Part shown: piece by piece, positions 53,926-61,827 of the stretch
Position numbering within the stretch: position 1 is the first letter of the stretch
Layout: every line of letters begins with the position of its first letter
IMG/VR virus record: IMGVR_UViG_3300027749_000073
Location: 1 to 64,000 of that record
From: a virus
Length of the DNA: 64,000 nucleotides
Direction: 5' to 3' (one strand)
The notes under the pieces: model-generated
Told to the model about the DNA's origin: nothing
Databases searched by the model: none
The model's input: only the letters and a program-made list of their open reading frames with translations
Program-made: the position numbers and the translations under genes

Positions 53926-55542
53926 ATGGGAAGATATATTAGTACAGGGTCAGCACAATCAAACACGTGTAGTACTATTGTAAATACAACTTGTTATCAA
54001 GTTTCTGGACAAAAGTACTCACAGGATAATAACAGTTGCTGGCAAAATAGAATAATTGTTGATACACCGGGAAGTTATACATTTACAGTTCCGGCTGGTA
54101 TAACGTGTTTACGTGCAATTGCAGTTGGCGGAGGAGGGAAAGCTTCTTACGCAGCTTCTGCTACTTACAACTTTGGAGGAGCCGGCGGAGGCTATGTAGA
54201 GCGGACTGACACAGTGGCATCAGGATGCACTGTAACAATCGTAGTAGGTCGTCAGTCTCAAGATACAACCATTGCATATACAAATAGTAGTGCAACTGCT
54301 AGAACTCTAACAGGCGGCGGCGCTGTATGTAATAACCCAGGTGCTGCTACAGGCGGAGATTGGAATAGCAATGGAGGGGCACCAGGTTGTGGATATGCTA
54401 GCGGTACGTATTGCGGAGTTGGCAACTGTTTTAATATAACTACGTGTTGTGGTTATTGTGTAGTTTTCGGTGGTTACGGTATAACATATCAACCTGATAA
54501 TAGTGCAGTATGTTGCACCGGCCACGCGCCCGGAGGCGGATCGGCAGGATCCTGGATTTGGGCATGCGGCGGGAGTGGCGGTACCGCATACTACGAAGAC
54601 CAGATTGTAGGCGGCGGATATGGTCCAGTTGCAGGCGGAGGCGGTGGAATTGGATATATTTGTAAAAAAGGCGTAATGCAGTCAGTGTGTAATTGCATTT
54701 GCACAAACGAACGTTGTAATCAAGGTTATCCAGGCGGACGAAAATTTTATTTTATGGGGACAGCAGACGGTGGTGGCGGTACTAAACTTCAAATGTGCGA
54801 CACATGTTATGCTAGAAATGTAGGGTTTAGGGGAATGTGTGTCGCCGGCCAATATTTTAATGGCAGCGGCGGTTGGGGCGGTTACGATAATGACGAAGGA
54901 CGCGGTTCACGATTTATGTGGTACCACACTGGCTGCTTTGGCGCGGTAAATTATTATCAAGAGCATGGTCCACAGCCAAAGTGTTATACATGGCATGACA
55001 TTCATGCCATGTGCGGCAGCGGTAGCAGCGGTGTGAGCTTTATGGACGGTGCTTGCTATCGTTCATGTAATAACTGGAATCATGGTCCGAGAATTGCAGG
55101 AAACGCATGGCATGACGCAGGCGAAGGTGCAGGTACTGGCGGTATTGCTTATTACTGTTGCGAAGTGACATCAATGAACATACCAAACCAAATGGCTGGA
55201 GCAGCGTGTGCGTCATCTGTAAATTGGAATTTATTGTGTTGTTTAGGGTTATCTGGAAAAATATGTTGTGCAGACAAGATGCAAGATCAATTGTTTCCCT
55301 ACATTACACACTGTGCAGGCACACTTGGTGGCGCCGGCGGAGTTGACATAGGCTGGATGTCAAGTAAAGCTGGAAAAGGCGGAGGAGCCGGCATGGTAAG
55401 ATGTTACTTGCTATGTGTATGTTGGGGCGGATCTTATAACCTGTGTAATGGTACAGGTCCTGCACTTGCATTCCCGCCATGTGATTTAGACTGGCGTGTT
55501 AATACTGCTGGTACAGGTATGGCAATTTTATATTGGAAATGA
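53926..55542 (+). CDS. Cysteine- and glycine-rich adhesin-like protein (C2)
   Basis: The 538-residue paralogue of C1 starts one base after its stop. Shared landmarks in order are TPGSYTFTVPAGITCLRAIA, VGGGGKAS, TIVVGRQSQDTTIAY, ATGGDWNSNGGAPGCGY, GEGAGTGGIAYY and AGTLGGAGGVDIGWMSSKAG, then a LAFPPCDLDWRVNTAGTGMA end. It has about 41 Cys by my count. The Cys positions between landmarks are only partly conserved with C1, while the Gly segments are well kept, so the Gly scaffold looks constant and the Cys-bearing loops variable. A receptor-binding tip is the best guess; no T4 gene corresponds by sequence. Confidence 0.72.
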   Translation: MGRYISTGSAQSNTCSTIVNTTCYQVSGQKYSQDNNSCWQNRIIVDTPGSYTFTVPAGITCLRAIAVGGGGKASYAASATYNFGGAGGGYVERTDTVASGCTVTIVVGRQSQDTTIAYTNSSATARTLTGGGAVCNNPGAATGGDWNSNGGAPGCGYASGTYCGVGNCFNITTCCGYCVVFGGYGITYQPDNSAVCCTGHAPGGGSAGSWIWACGGSGGTAYYEDQIVGGGYGPVAGGGGGIGYICKKGVMQSVCNCICTNERCNQGYPGGRKFYFMGTADGGGGTKLQMCDTCYARNVGFRGMCVAGQYFNGSGGWGGYDNDEGRGSRFMWYHTGCFGAVNYYQEHGPQPKCYTWHDIHAMCGSGSSGVSFMDGACYRSCNNWNHGPRIAGNAWHDAGEGAGTGGIAYYCCEVTSMNIPNQMAGAACASSVNWNLLCCLGLSGKICCADKMQDQLFPYITHCAGTLGGAGGVDIGWMSSKAGKGGGAGMVRCYLLCVCWGGSYNLCNGTGPALAFPPCDLDWRVNTAGTGMAILYWK

Positions 55543-55570
55543 CATATAATTTAATAATTAGGAGATTTAA

Positions 55571-56326
55571 ATGATTTGGGCAAAAATAGTAAACAAAGAA
55601 ATTATGCAAACGCACGATGAGGATCCGGCAGGGTTGTGGCATCCGGATGCAATTGCAAAAAATGATATTTTAGGATATTGGGAAGAAGTTCCGGAGTACG
55701 TTAACGTGGGCTGGAAATTTAAAAATGATGAGTGGATTTCGGGCGGACAGTGGCTAGAAGAGCAGGTGGCAGAAACTCCTATACTGCCACCTGGACCATC
55801 ATCGTGTCGTATAGATGCTTCAATTAGCAATGACCCAATGCTCGATACCTGCGAAGTGTTGTTTGATTCAAATGTTGCAGGAATATATGATTCATGGAGT
55901 ATTACTATTGACGGTGTTAATTATTCTACTAAAGTAACGTCTACTAATAGTGACACTAATGAATTAACTTGTACAACAACGGTGTGGTTATCAGTTGGTG
56001 ACCTAGTAACGTTTATGAATCCAGTATTTGGTGGTGTTGATAAACATACATCGTATGTTGTGCATTCTGTAGTTAGTCCAACGAAATTTAGAATAACTAA
56101 CCTACAAACGCCAATAGAAGAATTCCAGTTAACTACTGGTACCGGTAATATGATGATGTCTAAAGGTCCAAATTTTAAACATACGTTTCAAAAAACCGAT
56201 TCTCCGCAGCATATTGCAGTAGAAATTACAGCAACAAATTCAGACAACAGTGCTACATATTCTATGGAAAATGATTGTGCATTAATTATACCTGAAAAAT
56301 GGGTTCCTTTATTTGCTAGACCATAA
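55571..56326 (+). CDS. Fibre-cluster protein of unknown function
   Basis: The 251-residue protein has an N-terminal aromatic part (MIWAKIVNKEIMQTHDEDPA, GYWEEVPEYVNVGWKFKNDE, WISGGQW), like short domains in phage tail-fibre or chaperone proteins. A Pro linker (PILPPGPSS) follows, then about 165 beta-rich residues with three Cys and a VVSPTKFRITNLQTP strand. No enzyme motif is visible. It has a strong AGGAG site and ends the adhesin cluster before a terminator, the position where some phages have an adhesin or assembly chaperone. Function is unresolved. Confidence 0.6.
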   Translation: MIWAKIVNKEIMQTHDEDPAGLWHPDAIAKNDILGYWEEVPEYVNVGWKFKNDEWISGGQWLEEQVAETPILPPGPSSCRIDASISNDPMLDTCEVLFDSNVAGIYDSWSITIDGVNYSTKVTSTNSDTNELTCTTTVWLSVGDLVTFMNPVFGGVDKHTSYVVHSVVSPTKFRITNLQTPIEEFQLTTGTGNMMMSKGPNFKHTFQKTDSPQHIAVEITATNSDNSATYSMENDCALIIPEKWVPLFARP

Positions 56327-56343
56327 AAAGTAAATTATTCTAT

Positions 56344-56368
56344 AAAAAGGCGAACAATCGCCTTTTTA
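56344..56368 (+). terminator. Rho-independent terminator ending the adhesin cluster
   Basis: AAAAAGGCGA-ACAA-TCGCCTTTTT is a perfect 10-bp stem with a 4-nt loop whose 3' arm supplies the T-tract, followed by ATTTG. Confidence 0.85.
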
Positions 56369-56401
56369 TTTGAGTTGATAAAGTTTATAGTTAAATACAA
56401 T

Positions 56402-57187
56402 ATGACACAACTTTTTAATTTACCAATTCCAATATTATTTGTACAATACCCGGTCGGTGCAGGCGGTTGGTTTTTAACATCATTACTTTATACAGCATTT
56501 AATCCGACTGAGTCTATTAAACAGAATGCGAGAGGGTCAGGGCATGCTAATACTAAAATTACATCGTTAAACAACTTTTGTACAATTTCATTAGACGACA
56601 CGTATCAATCTATTTTATATCAGACTGAATCAACTATGTCTCAGTCTGATAAAATAGAATACCTTAGAAATACATTAATTAGCAATCCTTACAAAGAAGA
56701 AAAAATAATCCATACTATATCTATTCATTGCCAAGATATTAACATATTTTTAGAAGCATTTCCTAATAGTAAAGTAATACAGATTGAAATTAAAGATGAA
56801 CACATTCCGTTATGCACATTTAATTTTATTCATAAAGTATTAAAAGGAAATTTAATATATTTTGAAAAAATATGTAATGATTACTGCAAAAATTTTGATA
56901 TTGAACAGACTTATTTAGAAAATATTGATCTAACGGCACTTACTAATTTAAAATGGATATCTAGTCTAATAGAACTTTCAAACATAAAAAGTGCAATATT
57001 AGAAAAGTTTGCAAGTCGAGTGCTAACTATAGAATATGATCAATATATAAAATATGCTAATGCTAACCACTTAATTGATGTTATTGAAAATTTTTTACAA
57101 GCAGAATGGACTATGCAGATAAAACAACAACTAGTAAATGAATTAGAATTATATCGAATAATTCAACCAACTATGCCAGAAACATAA
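56402..57187 (+). CDS. Sulfotransferase-like protein (tentative)
   Basis: I take the ATG at 56402; a TTG at 56375 would add nine residues. The N-terminus IPILFVQYPVGAGGWFLTSL resembles the PAPS-binding (5'-PSB) loop region of sulfotransferases: strand, small Gly-rich loop, helix. Near the C-terminus, RVLTIEYDQYIKYANANHLI resembles the conserved (I/V)xYE(D)L(V)xxP-type strand and helix of that fold. In between are helices with scattered Cys (ICNDYCKNF). Key residues are not all identifiable, so the assignment is tentative. It follows the terminator, with no Shine-Dalgarno seen. The next gene begins 1 bp after its stop. Confidence 0.45.
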   Translation: MTQLFNLPIPILFVQYPVGAGGWFLTSLLYTAFNPTESIKQNARGSGHANTKITSLNNFCTISLDDTYQSILYQTESTMSQSDKIEYLRNTLISNPYKEEKIIHTISIHCQDINIFLEAFPNSKVIQIEIKDEHIPLCTFNFIHKVLKGNLIYFEKICNDYCKNFDIEQTYLENIDLTALTNLKWISSLIELSNIKSAILEKFASRVLTIEYDQYIKYANANHLIDVIENFLQAEWTMQIKQQLVNELELYRIIQPTMPET

Positions 57188-57188
57188 C

Positions 57189-58298
57189 ATGAATATTATA
57201 ATATTAACACCCGACAGAGTAGGATCAAGTTTACTGCAAAAGTATATTACAGTGACTATGCAACAATATGACTATCAACACCCAGTTATTAATTTACACG
57301 AACTCACTAACGGAATTGAATCATATCATTCAACAAAATATAACCAACAAGTATTAGGAAAACCTGAAAAATCTAATTGGGGATACCATCAAACACTTGA
57401 AGAAATAACACAATTATTAAGTAGTGTAGACCATTACAAAGTATCAAGATTAGCACAATATCATATTTTAAATAGACAAGATTTATTAAAAGATCAACTA
57501 AGTTTTTATCAATATATTAATGACAATTTTTTTATAATTAGTGCCCGTAGACAAAATTTGTTCGAACATGCTTTAAGTTGGTGTATAGCTGCGTTTTCAA
57601 AACACTTAAACGTGTATGACCATCAAGAAAAAATTAGTGTATTTAAGGATTTATACCAACGGAAAATTACTATAGATCAAGAAGTATTTAAAAATTATCT
57701 AGACAAATATGTAAATTATCTAAAATGGACTGATAATCACTTTGCAATAAATTCAATATTTAATTATGAAAAAGATGTAATAGATCTTGAGTCTTACGTA
57801 GACAATCTTGACATATTTCCAATCAACCATCACCGCGTAAGTTGGGCAGATCATTATGGCATTTCTTGGAAAGATTGGAACGCATGCCATTATCTTATCA
57901 GTGATATGAGCGGTTTTTCTACAGAGGTTCCATCCACTCTTCTTTTAGAAAATTCAAATACTATTCACCGGCCATTATTATCGATGAATATGAATCAACT
58001 AATGACACGACCTGGACTAAGTGTAGCTCATCAAGAGTTCTTAACTACAAATTCAACAAATTATTTAAATACCTATAAAACAATATATAATTTAGTAGAC
58101 GACAGAACTTTAATTGCAGGGATGCCTATTAAGTTACAAACGCTAGCAGAAAAATCACTATTAGTAAAGAATTTTAAAGAATGTTTGAATACGTATAATG
58201 ATTGGAGCAATAAATCTTCGATAGGAAAGTTTTTATCCTTAGAAAAGTTAGGTAACACTGCATTAACTGAATTAGAAACTTGGTATAATCATAAATGA
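57189..58298 (+). CDS. Sulfotransferase-like protein
   Basis: The 369-residue protein starts MNIIILTPDRVGSSLLQKYI. The strand-TPDRVGSS-helix fits the PAPS 5'-phosphosulfate loop seen in phage and bacterial sulfotransferases. NFFIISARRQNLFEHALSWC (about residues 113-132) matches the 3'-phosphate loop (R..N..EHALS, Arg and Ser positions). Residues 140-200 are helical; the last 100 are a helical tail. Substrate is unknown. The gene overlaps the downstream SGNH-like gene by ATGA, so the two may act on the same product. The base composition is particularly AT-rich. Confidence 0.55.
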   Translation: MNIIILTPDRVGSSLLQKYITVTMQQYDYQHPVINLHELTNGIESYHSTKYNQQVLGKPEKSNWGYHQTLEEITQLLSSVDHYKVSRLAQYHILNRQDLLKDQLSFYQYINDNFFIISARRQNLFEHALSWCIAAFSKHLNVYDHQEKISVFKDLYQRKITIDQEVFKNYLDKYVNYLKWTDNHFAINSIFNYEKDVIDLESYVDNLDIFPINHHRVSWADHYGISWKDWNACHYLISDMSGFSTEVPSTLLLENSNTIHRPLLSMNMNQLMTRPGLSVAHQEFLTTNSTNYLNTYKTIYNLVDDRTLIAGMPIKLQTLAEKSLLVKNFKECLNTYNDWSNKSSIGKFLSLEKLGNTALTELETWYNHK

Positions 58299-59050
58299 AT
58301 GTATTTAACGAATTTATATTAACTACTACTGCAAACGAGTTTGACGCAACCTGCGGTATTGACAGTTTAGAGCATTGTAGAGACGTTATACATTATAAAA
58401 TGTATGAAAAAAGTATTCTGTATGTGTATAATAGTTTTGGTTATCGAGATGAAGAATGGCCTTTGGATTTAACTGATGTTATTTGGTGTGTAGGTGACAG
58501 TTTTACAGTAGGACTTGGCCAACCGTACAACGAAACTTGGGTCAATCTTGTAGGAGAACAAACAGGAAAAAGAACAGTAAACGTTAGTATGAATGGAGCT
58601 AGTAATGATTGGATTGCGAGACGTGTACACGCTATTATTAATAATTTTAGTCCAAAAATTATTTTAATACAATGGAGTTATTGTCATCGAAGAGAAAGCA
58701 CAGATACCTCGTTGATCGACGAGGATCGAAAAATTCATTTTATTAAGCCTGAAGGCGGTCGAGAACAGTTTGCAGATATGCAGGAATTAGATAAACAAAA
58801 TTGTATAAACAACATACTTAATATCGATAATCATCCGTTTACTCAAATAGTACATTCATTTATTCCTAAATTTGCAAGAACTGATGATGCAGAATTTATA
58901 TACAATAAACTAACAACACACGATATTACCTTTTTTCCCGAACAGCCGCAGATTGATTTTGCAAGAGATCACCACCATTATGATATACAAACTGCTACTA
59001 ATTATGCAAACTTGTATCTAAGTAAATTAGAGATGCAGAATATTACTTAA
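58295..59050 (+). CDS. SGNH/GDSL-like hydrolase or acyltransferase-type protein
   Basis: The 251-residue protein shows the SGNH blocks: GDS (67-69) in VIWCVGDSFTVGLG, giving the candidate nucleophile S69; NGASND (100-105); and DxxH (D225, H228) in FARDHHHYD. Block II Gly is likely in the VNVSMNG region. Such enzymes remove or add acetyl and similar groups on sugars or lipids. No signal peptide is present, so it acts in the cytoplasm or within the particle. It shares ATGA with the sulfotransferase-like gene. Its 3' end overlaps the convergent oxygenase by 8 bases. Confidence 0.7.
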   Translation: MNVFNEFILTTTANEFDATCGIDSLEHCRDVIHYKMYEKSILYVYNSFGYRDEEWPLDLTDVIWCVGDSFTVGLGQPYNETWVNLVGEQTGKRTVNVSMNGASNDWIARRVHAIINNFSPKIILIQWSYCHRRESTDTSLIDEDRKIHFIKPEGGREQFADMQELDKQNCINNILNIDNHPFTQIVHSFIPKFARTDDAEFIYNKLTTHDITFFPEQPQIDFARDHHHYDIQTATNYANLYLSKLEMQNIT

Positions 59051-59561
59051 AGTTAGGACCATACACCCACCCAAAGATAGCATACCTTGAACCTTCTTCA
59101 ACAATTGATACTTTGTGCGGTAAAAAAGAAGGAAAAATTAACAATTTTCCAGACTGGCAGGTTACAGTTGACTCAGTTAGTGTTATAAATTCTCCTCCTT
59201 GAAAGTTATCGTTTAATAACAATGAAAACGATAATTTACGTTGAACATCTCCGGATATACAATCCATGTGCATACTGTTGTAGTGCATACCTGTATCATA
59301 CCTACCAAAAAAACAATCGATATAGTTAAAATCTAAATCAAATTTAAAATGATTGCTGTTAATAAACTTAAGACTATCTATTAAAAACGGAATATCTGTA
59401 ATATCAATGTTTGCAATCCGAACGTTTCTATGTGTCTGTTGTACTACATTTTCTAATTGTATAGTATCATGTTTATCAATTAGTTGATTACATTGTGCAT
59501 TATCTAGTAATGTTTTACTAATTACTACAATTTGTTCATAACTTTGGTTTTGCATTTGCAT
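59043..59561 (-). CDS. 2OG-Fe(II) oxygenase (prolyl-4-hydroxylase-like)
   Basis: The 172-residue protein has a complete iron site: H98-x-D100 (NSMHMDC), H149 (FLPHKV) and R159 (GSRYAIFGW) for the 2-oxoglutarate carboxylate. The strand set RKLSFSLLLNDNFQGGEFIT is typical of the PKHD-type family. Such enzymes hydroxylate proteins, sugars or small molecules. It overlaps the upstream oxygenase by 26 bp; a second ATG at 59555 is the alternative start. It is the last of three minus-strand oxygenases. Host cofactors (Fe, 2OG, O2) would be required. Confidence 0.85.
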   Translation of the reverse strand: MQMQNQSYEQIVVISKTLLDNAQCNQLIDKHDTIQLENVVQQTHRNVRIANIDITDIPFLIDSLKFINSNHFKFDLDFNYIDCFFGRYDTGMHYNSMHMDCISGDVQRKLSFSLLLNDNFQGGEFITLTESTVTCQSGKLLIFPSFLPHKVSIVEEGSRYAIFGWVYGPNFK

Positions 59562-60129
59562 ATATTTTTTCTTCTGTAAAGTAGTTATTTATGCTGGGTT
59601 CAATGCACATTTCCATGTTGATAGCAATTCTATAATTGAAACTACTATGAAATAACGGCTCGTGTACTGTGTGATTTGGCATAATTAATAAATCACCTTC
59701 GTCAGGTTGAAATTGGATAACTTCTGAGTTAGTAGTGTACAAATTCAAACCCCCTTCGGTACTATTAATATCTTTTGGCATTGTTAAATAGTATATTGCG
59801 TTAATAGAACTAGTTTTAATATGATTATGTGCATTAGTTCTAAAAGTTTCTGTATTGTAGACATTAGCCCAACACCATGTTTTATGTATTGGAGATAATT
59901 TTACATTCCCAAATAAAGTTGTAACAGTATCAAAAAAGAAATTATAGAGTATCTTAAAATCACCAAAATTATCCTGTATATGAAAAGTATATCCGCCATG
60001 GTAATTTGCTGTATCTTTTTGCGATATCACTGTATCAATCATACGTGCTTTTACATCTAAATCTAACAACAATTGTGTTTCTAGCACTTGTGGGAAAATT
60101 GGATTAAAAAAAATATTAGTCACTGGCAT
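59536..60129 (-). CDS. 2OG-Fe(II) oxygenase superfamily protein
   Basis: The 197-residue protein has WANVYNTETFRTNAHNHIKT, followed by the SINAIYYLTMP strand, GDLLIMPNHTVHEPLF and NYRIAINMEM. Candidate metal ligands are H101 and H103 (HxH replacing HxD) and H156, with R167 for 2-oxoglutarate. The pattern matches the putative 2OG oxygenase family common in marine phages. It overlaps the neighbouring oxygenase genes by 10 bp upstream and 26 bp downstream, implying coupled translation. The HxH form may affect metal or substrate use; biochemical activity is not proven. Confidence 0.75.
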   Translation of the reverse strand: MPVTNIFFNPIFPQVLETQLLLDLDVKARMIDTVISQKDTANYHGGYTFHIQDNFGDFKILYNFFFDTVTTLFGNVKLSPIHKTWCWANVYNTETFRTNAHNHIKTSSINAIYYLTMPKDINSTEGGLNLYTTNSEVIQFQPDEGDLLIMPNHTVHEPLFHSSFNYRIAINMEMCIEPSINNYFTEEKIYANAKPKL

Positions 60130-60737
60130 AAAATATTAAAACTAATAATAACTCTATCTTCCAACGATAAATTAGGGTTAGTTTCGTGTTTTAAGTATCC
60201 GGGAAAAATTACTAATTTGCCAGGAACTACACTAATAGGAAATGTCATATTTCCTCGCCACTTAGTAAACGATGGTTCGTTACTTAACGCATATTCTTTA
60301 GGATCTAACAGGATTAAATCACCGCAATTTTCAGCAGCATTTACATAATAACTACCGCTCCAATGTGCAGTACCGTGATTGTGATGAGGGACAAATGAAC
60401 CATGCGGATAAACATTGGCCCATGCATTTGTAAAATTCCAAGTTTGATTAAAGTCTAATTGATTAAAAAAATCTGTAATTATTGGAGAAATTGCGGTAAA
60501 AAAATCATTAAAATTTTCATTGTCAATAAGATTTCCGTGATTGAATGAACTATAGCCAACATCTGCTGCAATATCTGTTAAAATATTACTATGCCAATAG
60601 TGACTAAGTAATCGTTTATCATCAATTGTATCAAACAATGTTTGTATTTTAAGATGTAATGATTTATTTAAAGTGCTAGCGTCAGGTATAATTGCTTCTA
60701 ACACAGGCACGGCAAACGCATTTATAATTTTTTTCAT
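60120..60737 (-). CDS. 2OG-Fe(II) oxygenase superfamily protein (TIGR02466-like)
   Basis: The 205-residue protein begins the leftward operon with a GAGGGAAAT ribosome site. WANVYPHGSFVPHHNHGTAH (residues 106-125), followed by WSGSYYVNAAENCGDLILLD and VPGKLVIFPGYLKHETNPNL, has the layout of the TIGR02466 family. Candidate ligands are H119, H121 and H184, with R195 for 2-oxoglutarate. It shares the YxxGSF..H-H block plan with the middle oxygenase, so the two look like distant duplicates. No strong promoter is obvious on this strand in the 157-bp gap upstream. Confidence 0.78.
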   Translation of the reverse strand: MKKIINAFAVPVLEAIIPDASTLNKSLHLKIQTLFDTIDDKRLLSHYWHSNILTDIAADVGYSSFNHGNLIDNENFNDFFTAISPIITDFFNQLDFNQTWNFTNAWANVYPHGSFVPHHNHGTAHWSGSYYVNAAENCGDLILLDPKEYALSNEPSFTKWRGNMTFPISVVPGKLVIFPGYLKHETNPNLSLEDRVIISFNILCQ

Positions 60738-60815
60738 ATTTCCCTCACAAAAATCTAGTAATACAGTATATAGCTATTATTACTGATAAGGAACAATTAA
60801 AATGAAAATTTACTG

Positions 60816-60832
60816 ATTGACACGCAGTCAAT
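60816..60832 (+). repeat. Inverted repeat over the -35 box
   Basis: ATTGAC (60816-60821) and GTCAAT (60827-60832) flank ACGCA. The left arm covers five bases of the -35 TTGACA (60817-60822). It could be a repressor operator, or arise by chance from the -35 sequence. Confidence 0.5.
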
Positions 60833-60845
60833 AGTACTGTATAAT
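60817..60845 (+). promoter_or_regulatory. Perfect-consensus sigma70 promoter of the terminal operon
   Basis: TTGACA (60817-60822), 17 bp, TATAAT (60840-60845). Both hexamers and spacer are the E. coli consensus. It drives the glycosyltransferase/carbamoyltransferase operon at 60895 and indicates early expression by host polymerase. Confidence 0.88.
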
Positions 60846-60857
60846 AAGATATGAGAT

Positions 60858-60865
60858 TATAAATA
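60858..60865 (+). promoter_or_regulatory. Perfect T4-type late promoter box
   Basis: TATAAATA followed by AAATT lies 13 bp downstream of the sigma70 -10 box and about 30 nt before the ATG at 60895. Together with the sigma70 site it would give expression both early and late. Confidence 0.65.
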
Positions 60866-60894
60866 AAATTAACTAAGCATATTAAAAGGATAAC

Positions 60895-61824
60895 ATGAAG
60901 AAAATATTTTTTATTAACGGCGGTGCCGGACGCGTACTTGCTAGCATTCCTGCATTAGAAGAAAGCCACCGTCGTAGTGAGTTAGGCGGCATTATATGCG
61001 AAGGCGGTATGGAATTTTATATGGGCCATCCAATACTGCAACATGTTGCATGGGATGTTAATCACAAAGGACTTTTTGAAAATCTAATTAAGGATAACCA
61101 ATGTGTTAGCCCTGAACCATATCGCGACTACGAATACTATAATCAGAGATCTAGTCTTCAACAAAGTTTTTGGTGGGAAATTATTGGTGAAAGAATTAAC
61201 AAAAATGTTCAACCTACACTAATCTTAAATAAATCAGAAGAAATGATGGCATTAGAGATCATTGGTCAGGTGGTTCAACAGCACAAAAAAGAAAAAACTA
61301 TTGTAATACAGCCATTTGGAAGATCAAGTAGTTTAAGTAACAGCAGTATTGTTTATGATCAAAGTTCTCGTAGTTTAGAACAATCGACATTTATGGAATT
61401 AGTTGCAGAATTATCAAAAGATTATAACATTATGTATATGGGTGAACATAAGTTAAATGTAGTTAATCTTCCAATATTTCAACCTGACCAACAAATGTCA
61501 TTGCGTATTTGGGCAGCAATTATTGAAGCAACTGATTATTTTATTGGCTGTGATAGTGTTGGACAACATATTGCATATTCATTTAATAAACCGGGTACAA
61601 TTGTATGTGGAAGTACGTTCCCTATTAATATTACCTATCCGGAACATTTTAATATTATTGAGAAAAAAGATGCAGTTCGCCAATATAGTCCAATTAGGAT
61701 TGCGGGATTTGCTTCAGAAGAAGCTGATAGAATGAATGATACAATTATGGATTTTAGCAAAGAAGAGCTTAAATCTGTAATTGAAAATATCAAAGCACAT
61801 ATTAAGAAAACAACAAAAGGATAA
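60895..61824 (+). CDS. GT9-like glycosyltransferase (heptosyltransferase fold)
   Basis: The 309-residue protein starts MKKIFFINGGAGRVLASIPA, similar to the GD(A/V)LL(A)xP loop of ADP-heptose transferases. A second half has KTIVIQPFGRSSSLSN (donor-domain start) and DYFIGCDSVGQHIAYSFNKP (residues 214-233), the conserved (G)xDSGxxHxA(xA) acceptor to sugar-nucleotide site of the GT9 family, then VCGSTFP. The family transfers heptose or related sugars to lipopolysaccharide. It has AAAAGGATAAC before the ATG and two promoters upstream, and is followed 3 bp later by the carbamoyltransferase gene. Confidence 0.65.
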   Translation: MKKIFFINGGAGRVLASIPALEESHRRSELGGIICEGGMEFYMGHPILQHVAWDVNHKGLFENLIKDNQCVSPEPYRDYEYYNQRSSLQQSFWWEIIGERINKNVQPTLILNKSEEMMALEIIGQVVQQHKKEKTIVIQPFGRSSSLSNSSIVYDQSSRSLEQSTFMELVAELSKDYNIMYMGEHKLNVVNLPIFQPDQQMSLRIWAAIIEATDYFIGCDSVGQHIAYSFNKPGTIVCGSTFPINITYPEHFNIIEKKDAVRQYSPIRIAGFASEEADRMNDTIMDFSKEELKSVIENIKAHIKKTTKG

Positions 61825-61827
61825 TAC

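Noticed and set aside
56390-56397. GTTAAATA as a late promoter for 56402
   Set aside because: Only four bases separate it from the ATG and it deviates from the late core; how this gene is transcribed remains unclear.
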